Source of the DNA: JBHEMT01 sp046262435
GTDB taxonomy: Bacteria > Chloroflexota > Dormibacteria > Aeolococcales > Aeolococcaceae
Assembly (NCBI GenBank): GCA_046262435.1
Contig: JBHEMT010000059.1
Location: forward strand, 1-8,853
DNA: 8,853 nucleotides
Direction of reading: 5' to 3'
This document shows positions 5,911-8,853 of this stretch, one piece after another. The number at the start of each line of letters is the position of its first letter. Position 1 is the stretch's first letter. A model generated the notes under the pieces. It saw nothing but the letters and a program-made list of their open reading frames with translations, was not told where the DNA came from and made no database searches. Made by a program: the position numbers and the translations under genes.

Positions 5911-6501
5911 CCCGTGGGCCAGCTTGAGGGCCACGAGCACGCCCGCCATAGCGATCAACGCGACCCCGCCAAGCTGCTCCGCCCGCTCGCGCAGCTCCTC
6001 GCCGATCCTCGCTCCGACACGCATGCCCAGTTCCGCCGCGGCAAACGCCTGCACCCCGATCCAGGCCACCGCCACAAGCAGCGGGAGCCCGAGGAGGCCA
6101 ATGCTGAACCCGATCGCCAGCTCGTCAACGCTGATCGCCAGCCCGAGATCGACCACCGCGAAGCCCTGCGCCCTGGCCAGCAGCCGCAGCCGTCCTTCCT
6201 CTTTGTCCTCATCACCGGGCCGCAACATCAGCGCACCGGCGACGACAAGGAAAGCGATCGCCGTCCATCCGGCGAAGTACCCGATGACGTGGCCCACTGC
6301 GCCGCCGATAAAGAAGCCGACAATGGGCATCCCAGCCTCGAAGGCGGCCAGCACCAAACTTGTCCGCCGGCGTCTCTCGGCCGGAATCCCAACGACGCCC
6401 AGTGCCGCCGCCAGCGCGAAGGTGTCCAGCGACAACGGCAGGATCAGCCCGGCAAGCACCAGCACATGACGGGTCACCGGCAGTGCAGCAGCCGTGCGCA
6501 C
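5902..6501 (-). CDS. mntP: MntP-family manganese efflux pump (putative)
   Basis: The 199-residue product consists of about six hydrophobic segments: 12-35, 46-67, 72-93, 113-136, 140-160 and 177-194. It shows the twofold pattern of MntP/YebN: LPLSLDTFALAAALG in helix 1 (Asp26) and LAISVDELAIGFSIG in helix 4 (Asp126, Glu127). It also has FEAGMPIVGFFIGG (53-67) in helix 2 and the ending EQLGGVALIAMAGVLVAL, which matches the C-terminal pattern of the family. The acidic membrane residues are candidates for cation binding. The charged loop GDEDKEEGR (96-104) separates the halves. MntP exports Mn(II) across the inner membrane and is in other bacteria induced by excess manganese through MntR or a yybP-ykoY riboswitch; neither signature was recognised here. 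The start is uncertain: GTG 6501 gives this length, GTG 6477 and 6465 are alternatives, and none has a good ribosome binding site. The specific metal is inferred from family. Confidence 0.82.
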   Translation of the reverse strand: MRTAAALPVTRHVLVLAGLILPLSLDTFALAAALGVVGIPAERRRRTSLVLAAFEAGMPIVGFFIGGAVGHVIGYFAGWTAIAFLVVAGALMLRPGDEDKEEGRLRLLARAQGFAVVDLGLAISVDELAIGFSIGLLGLPLLVAVAWIGVQAFAAAELGMRVGARIGEELRERAEQLGGVALIAMAGVLVALKLAHGSV

Positions 6502-6596
6502 CGCGGCCGGCGCTCACGGTCCGCCGCGGCGCCCGATACCCTCCCCACACCTCCCACGGGCGGCAGTCTATCCAAGGGCTCTGCTCTGCTCCACCC

Positions 6597-6624
6597 AGAG
6601 TAGTAGTCCACCGCCAGATACCAA
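6597..6624 (-). promoter_or_regulatory. Possible promoter of the mntP-like gene
   Basis: On the minus strand TTGGTA (6624-6619) and TACTCT (6602-6597) are 16 nt apart and resemble -35 and TANNNT -10 boxes. The leader would be about 90 nt long. The match is modest and other pairs could be chosen. Confidence 0.25.
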
Positions 6625-6643
6625 CGCCTCGCAACGCCCGGGG

Positions 6644-6649
6644 TACGAT
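6644..6649 (+). promoter_or_regulatory. Possible -10 element (TACGAT) for the aminoglycoside acetyltransferase gene
   Basis: TACGAT fits TANNNT and ends 10 nt before GTG 6660, so transcription could begin at or very near the start codon. No Shine-Dalgarno sequence lies in between. No clear -35 box was found. Confidence 0.35.
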
Positions 6650-6659
6650 CCGGCTCCTG

Positions 6660-7523
6660 GTGAATCCCGCAGTCGAGAATGCCCCTCCGGTGACGCGCAC
6701 GCAGCTCACCCAGGCTCTTCGTGATGCAGGAGTCACCGCTGGCGGCATTCTGATGGTGCACACCCGGATGAGCGCCATTGGGCAGGTCATCGGCGGCGCC
6801 GACACCGTGGTCAGCGCCCTGCTCGAATGCCTGGGCCCCGAGGGCACGCTGGTGGTCTACACCGCATGGGAGCACGATGCCTACGAGATGGCCGACTGGC
6901 CACCGCAGCGCCAGGCCGCGTACCGCGGCGATCCACCCGTATTCGATCCCCTGATCTCCGAGGCGTGGAGCGGCGTGGGCCGGATCCCCGAACGCGTGCG
7001 CACCTGGCCCGGCGCGCACCGCAGCGCCCATCCCCTGGCCAGCGTTGCCGCCATCGGCGCCCAGGCCGAGACCCTGGTGCGCGGCCACCGGCTGGGCGAC
7101 GGCTATGGCGCCACCTCGCCACTCGCAAAGCTCGTGGCGCAGCGCGGCGAGATCCTCCTTCTGGGTGCCCCACTGGACACCCTCACCATCCTCCACCACG
7201 CCGAGGCCATCAGCGACCGGCCTGGCAAACGCCACTATCGCTTCCCGGCACGCCTCCGTAGCGCCGACGGCACGGTTGACGTGGAGGTCGACGACATCGA
7301 CACCACACGAGGTGCCTACGACTACACAGCCGTCGAGGACGGGGGAAGCGACGCCTTCGAGATACTCGCCCGGGATGCTCTGGAGGCGGGCGTGGGCAGG
7401 GCGGTGTCAATCGCCCATGCGAGTTCATACCTCTTCGACGCGGCAGCACTTGTCGCCTTCGCGGTGGCTTGGCTTGATCGCCTGGTCAGCGCCCAGCCGC
7501 CGCCCACCTCAACCGGTGGCTAG
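6660..7523 (+). CDS. Aminoglycoside N(3)-acetyltransferase family protein, AAC(3)-II/III/VI-like
   Basis: The 287-residue product matches the Antibiotic_NAT family over its whole length. Recognisable blocks are the acetyl-CoA side segment GGILMVHTRMSAIGQVIGG (28-46), the GTLVVYTAW strand (62-70), FDP (95-97), the PGAHRSAHPLAS block with the conserved His124 (117-128), GYGATSP (148-154), ILLLGAPLDTLTILHHAE (165-182, conserved His180 and Glu182) and a late SSYLFDAAALVAFAV segment (255-269). These agree in order and spacing with the AAC(3)-II/III/VI group as I remember it. Family members acetylate the 3-amino group of deoxystreptamine aminoglycosides such as gentamicin and cause resistance, but chromosomal homologues can act on other amines. 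The frame is open far upstream; GTG 6660 was chosen from family length and the upstream TACGAT, with GTG 6690 as alternative. The gene ends by sharing CTAG with its convergent neighbour. No mobile element flanks it. Confidence 0.88.
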   Translation: MNPAVENAPPVTRTQLTQALRDAGVTAGGILMVHTRMSAIGQVIGGADTVVSALLECLGPEGTLVVYTAWEHDAYEMADWPPQRQAAYRGDPPVFDPLISEAWSGVGRIPERVRTWPGAHRSAHPLASVAAIGAQAETLVRGHRLGDGYGATSPLAKLVAQRGEILLLGAPLDTLTILHHAEAISDRPGKRHYRFPARLRSADGTVDVEVDDIDTTRGAYDYTAVEDGGSDAFEILARDALEAGVGRAVSIAHASSYLFDAAALVAFAVAWLDRLVSAQPPPTSTGG

Positions 7524-8182
7524 AGAACCCGCAGCGCCCCATCCACGTCGCGCTCGCGGCGCGCCAGTGCTCGCAACACCCCCAGCTCGCCGTGACGCAG
7601 GGCGGCCACCTCGAGCAGCACCTGCACCGCAAGCCTGGCCCCGGGCAGGGCCGATGTCGGCAGTCCCACGCTGACGCAGAGATCGTCGCTGTGGACTGTC
7701 AGCTCCACGATGCGGGTGAGCAGGTACTCGTCGAGCGGAAGCACCACCTTGCCGCGCACCTCCACTCGACGATCGTCGGGCTCCACCGGCAGGCGCGCTC
7801 GCAGCCGCTCCAGAGTGGCCTCGAACGCTTCCAGCACGGCGGCGTGGCCGGCCCGGGCTTCCTCCGCCCCTCGCTCTCGGACGCCCACGTGCAACGGCGC
7901 GTTGACATCGCCCGCCCGAGCCAGCATCTCCACGAAGTAGCCCGCTCCCGAGAGGGGTGGCTGCCGCTCATCAGCCGGTGCAGCGGCATCGATATAGCTC
8001 TCCACAGTGGTCACCGCGCGCACGAGGTGCGCCGCCAGCGCCCCCACGCTCATCAGCTGCAGTGCCGAGGCCTCGTCCCAGCGCTCAACCACCTCCGCCA
8101 GACCGAGCACTGCATGTGCCGCATCCCCCGCCGCCAGAAAGGTGGAGCGCGCCTCGCTCACCTTCGCCACGTCAGGCAGCAC
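7520..8182 (-). CDS. MDMPI / DinB-superfamily protein (mycothiol-dependent maleylpyruvate isomerase-like)
   Basis: The 220-residue product resembles the maleylpyruvate isomerase N-terminal family, a DinB-like four-helix metal-binding fold. The metal triad appears intact: His52 in SVGALAAHLVRA, then Glu160 and His164 in TRIVELTVHSDDLCVSVG, the same E-x3-H spacing known from mycothiol-dependent maleylpyruvate isomerase of Corynebacterium. The VHSDDLxxSVG ending of that motif is typical of actinobacterial members. Most such proteins have no assigned substrate; they are thought to be thiol-dependent enzymes. The region after about residue 175 is a short helical tail, so the C-terminal domain of full isomerases seems absent. 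GTG 8182 lies inside the end of the upstream ChlI-like gene (11-bp overlap); GTG 8170 and GTG 8161 are alternatives. None has a clear ribosome binding site. Coupling to the upstream gene is likely. The stop codon overlaps that of the convergent acetyltransferase gene. Confidence 0.75.
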   Translation of the reverse strand: MLPDVAKVSEARSTFLAAGDAAHAVLGLAEVVERWDEASALQLMSVGALAAHLVRAVTTVESYIDAAAPADERQPPLSGAGYFVEMLARAGDVNAPLHVGVRERGAEEARAGHAAVLEAFEATLERLRARLPVEPDDRRVEVRGKVVLPLDEYLLTRIVELTVHSDDLCVSVGLPTSALPGARLAVQVLLEVAALRHGELGVLRALARRERDVDGALRVL

Positions 8183-8853
8183 CCACCGCGCCGCGCATCA
8201 CCGCGCCGATATCGATGCTCCGCGATCCCCCGCCCGGCAGTGGCTGCACGCGATGGGCGAGCACCATCGGCGCGACCGCCTCCACGTCGCGCAGATCGAC
8301 ACTCGCCCGGCCATTCAGGGCGGCCAGAGCCTGCGCCGCCTTGCGCATCACCAGGTCGGCGCGATGGCCGTCGACCTCAAGCTCGATGCCCAGAGCGGCG
8401 ATGCCCACCAGGACGTCCCGGTCAACGGTCACCTGCGAGAGCGCGGTGATCGCCTGGGCGATCCGATCGGCCTCCGCCTGCTCAGCCTCCGCCCAGCCGG
8501 CGATGAACGCCTCGGGGTCGTCGTCGAACGCCTCGCGCCGTTCCACGATCGCCACCCGCTGGCCCACGTCACGCAGGCCGACCACGTCGACGCACAACCC
8601 GAACCGGTCGAGCAGCTGGGGTCGCAGCTCGCCCTCCTCGGGGTTCATCGTTCCCACCAGGATGAACCGCGATGGATGGTCCACGGAGATCCCCTCCCGC
8701 TCCACCACGTTGACCCCCATCGCCGCGGCGTCGAGCAGCACATCCACCAGGTGGTCGTCGAGCAGGTTCACCTCATCCACGTAGAGGATGTTTCGGTTCG
8801 CCTCGGCCAGAACTCCGGGCTCGAACCGTTTGCTGCCCTCCTTGATCGCCGCC
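8172..8853 (-). CDS. Magnesium chelatase ChlI/BchI-type AAA+ ATPase, C-terminal part (5' end outside window)
   Basis: The minus-strand frame is open from the right edge to TGA at 8174-8172 and gives 226 residues. The Walker B strand NILYVDEVNLLDDHLVDVLL (21-40) and the following GVNVVEREGISVDHP (46-60) are hallmarks of the ChlI/BchI subunit. Next come sensor 1 and arginine-finger region GTMNPEEGELRPQLLDRFG (67-85) and a lid domain with sensor-2 type GHRADLVMRKAAQALAAL (162-179). The end AVAPMVLAHRVQPLPGGG (192-209) resembles the usual VAPxVLxHR tail. Walker A lies beyond the window. In chlorophyll synthesis this subunit works with ChlD and ChlH to insert Mg into protoporphyrin; many non-photosynthetic bacteria carry a stand-alone ChlI with a VWA protein as an AAA+ remodelling pair. 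No ChlD or ChlH lies downstream; partners could lie to the right. The MDMPI-like gene follows with overlap. Confidence 0.92.
   Translation of the reverse strand, partial: AAIKEGSKRFEPGVLAEANRNILYVDEVNLLDDHLVDVLLDAAAMGVNVVEREGISVDHPSRFILVGTMNPEEGELRPQLLDRFGLCVDVVGLRDVGQRVAIVERREAFDDDPEAFIAGWAEAEQAEADRIAQAITALSQVTVDRDVLVGIAALGIELEVDGHRADLVMRKAAQALAALNGRASVDLRDVEAVAPMVLAHRVQPLPGGGSRSIDIGAVMRGAVGAA

Noticed and set aside
6502..6659. yybP-ykoY manganese riboswitch upstream of the mntP-like gene
   Set aside because: I looked for its conserved loops in this 158-bp region and could not recognise them. A covariance-model search would be needed to exclude a diverged copy.
1..8853. CRISPR array, insertion sequence, tRNA/rRNA or prophage genes
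   Set aside because: No regularly spaced repeats, transposase or integrase motifs, terminal inverted repeats with target duplication, or RNA gene sequences were recognised anywhere in the window.

Overview
This is a gene-dense, GC-rich stretch of a bacterial chromosome. No transposase, integrase, CRISPR array, tRNA or rRNA is visible. The gene content (chaplin-like secreted protein, mycothiol-dependent-isomerase-type protein, stand-alone ChlI-type AAA+ subunit, G+C-biased codons, probable leaderless starts) suggests a high-GC terrabacterial lineage such as Actinomycetota, Dormibacterota or Chloroflexota. The sequence alone does not settle which.

Left edge (1-1118). The C-terminal catalytic domain of an M23 zinc endopeptidase (+) faces a small exported gene (-) across a strong hairpin. 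The small protein (99 aa) has a signal sequence, an Asn/Val/Thr-rich beta-prone body and a Cys pair spaced as in chaplins, the surface amyloids of Streptomyces. Its upstream region is unusually AT-rich and holds a run of back-to-back inverted repeats built largely on TGAC/GTCA half-sites, plus a possible ECF-sigma-type promoter. This is the most distinctive part of the window.

Centre (1119-5878). A two-gene operon on the minus strand encodes a MacB/LolD-type ABC ATPase and a ten-helix FtsX-family permease, 10 nt apart. Divergent from it is a patatin-like serine lipase (+) whose start sits just after a TANNNT -10 element, suggesting a leaderless mRNA.

Right part (5879-8853). An MntP-type manganese exporter (-) converges on the patatin gene, with a perfect 10-bp direct repeat across the junction. 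An AAC(3)-type aminoglycoside N-acetyltransferase (+) diverges from mntP and converges on a DinB/MDMPI-superfamily gene (-). The last two genes share their stop codons in one CTAG. The MDMPI gene starts inside the 3' end of a Mg-chelatase ChlI-type AAA+ ATPase gene (-) that runs off the right edge, so those two are probably co-transcribed.

The genes do not form one obvious pathway. A cell-envelope theme (peptidase, surface protein, ABC exporter, lipase, metal exporter) is plausible but inferred. Start sites and promoters are predictions from sequence inspection. No database search was possible.
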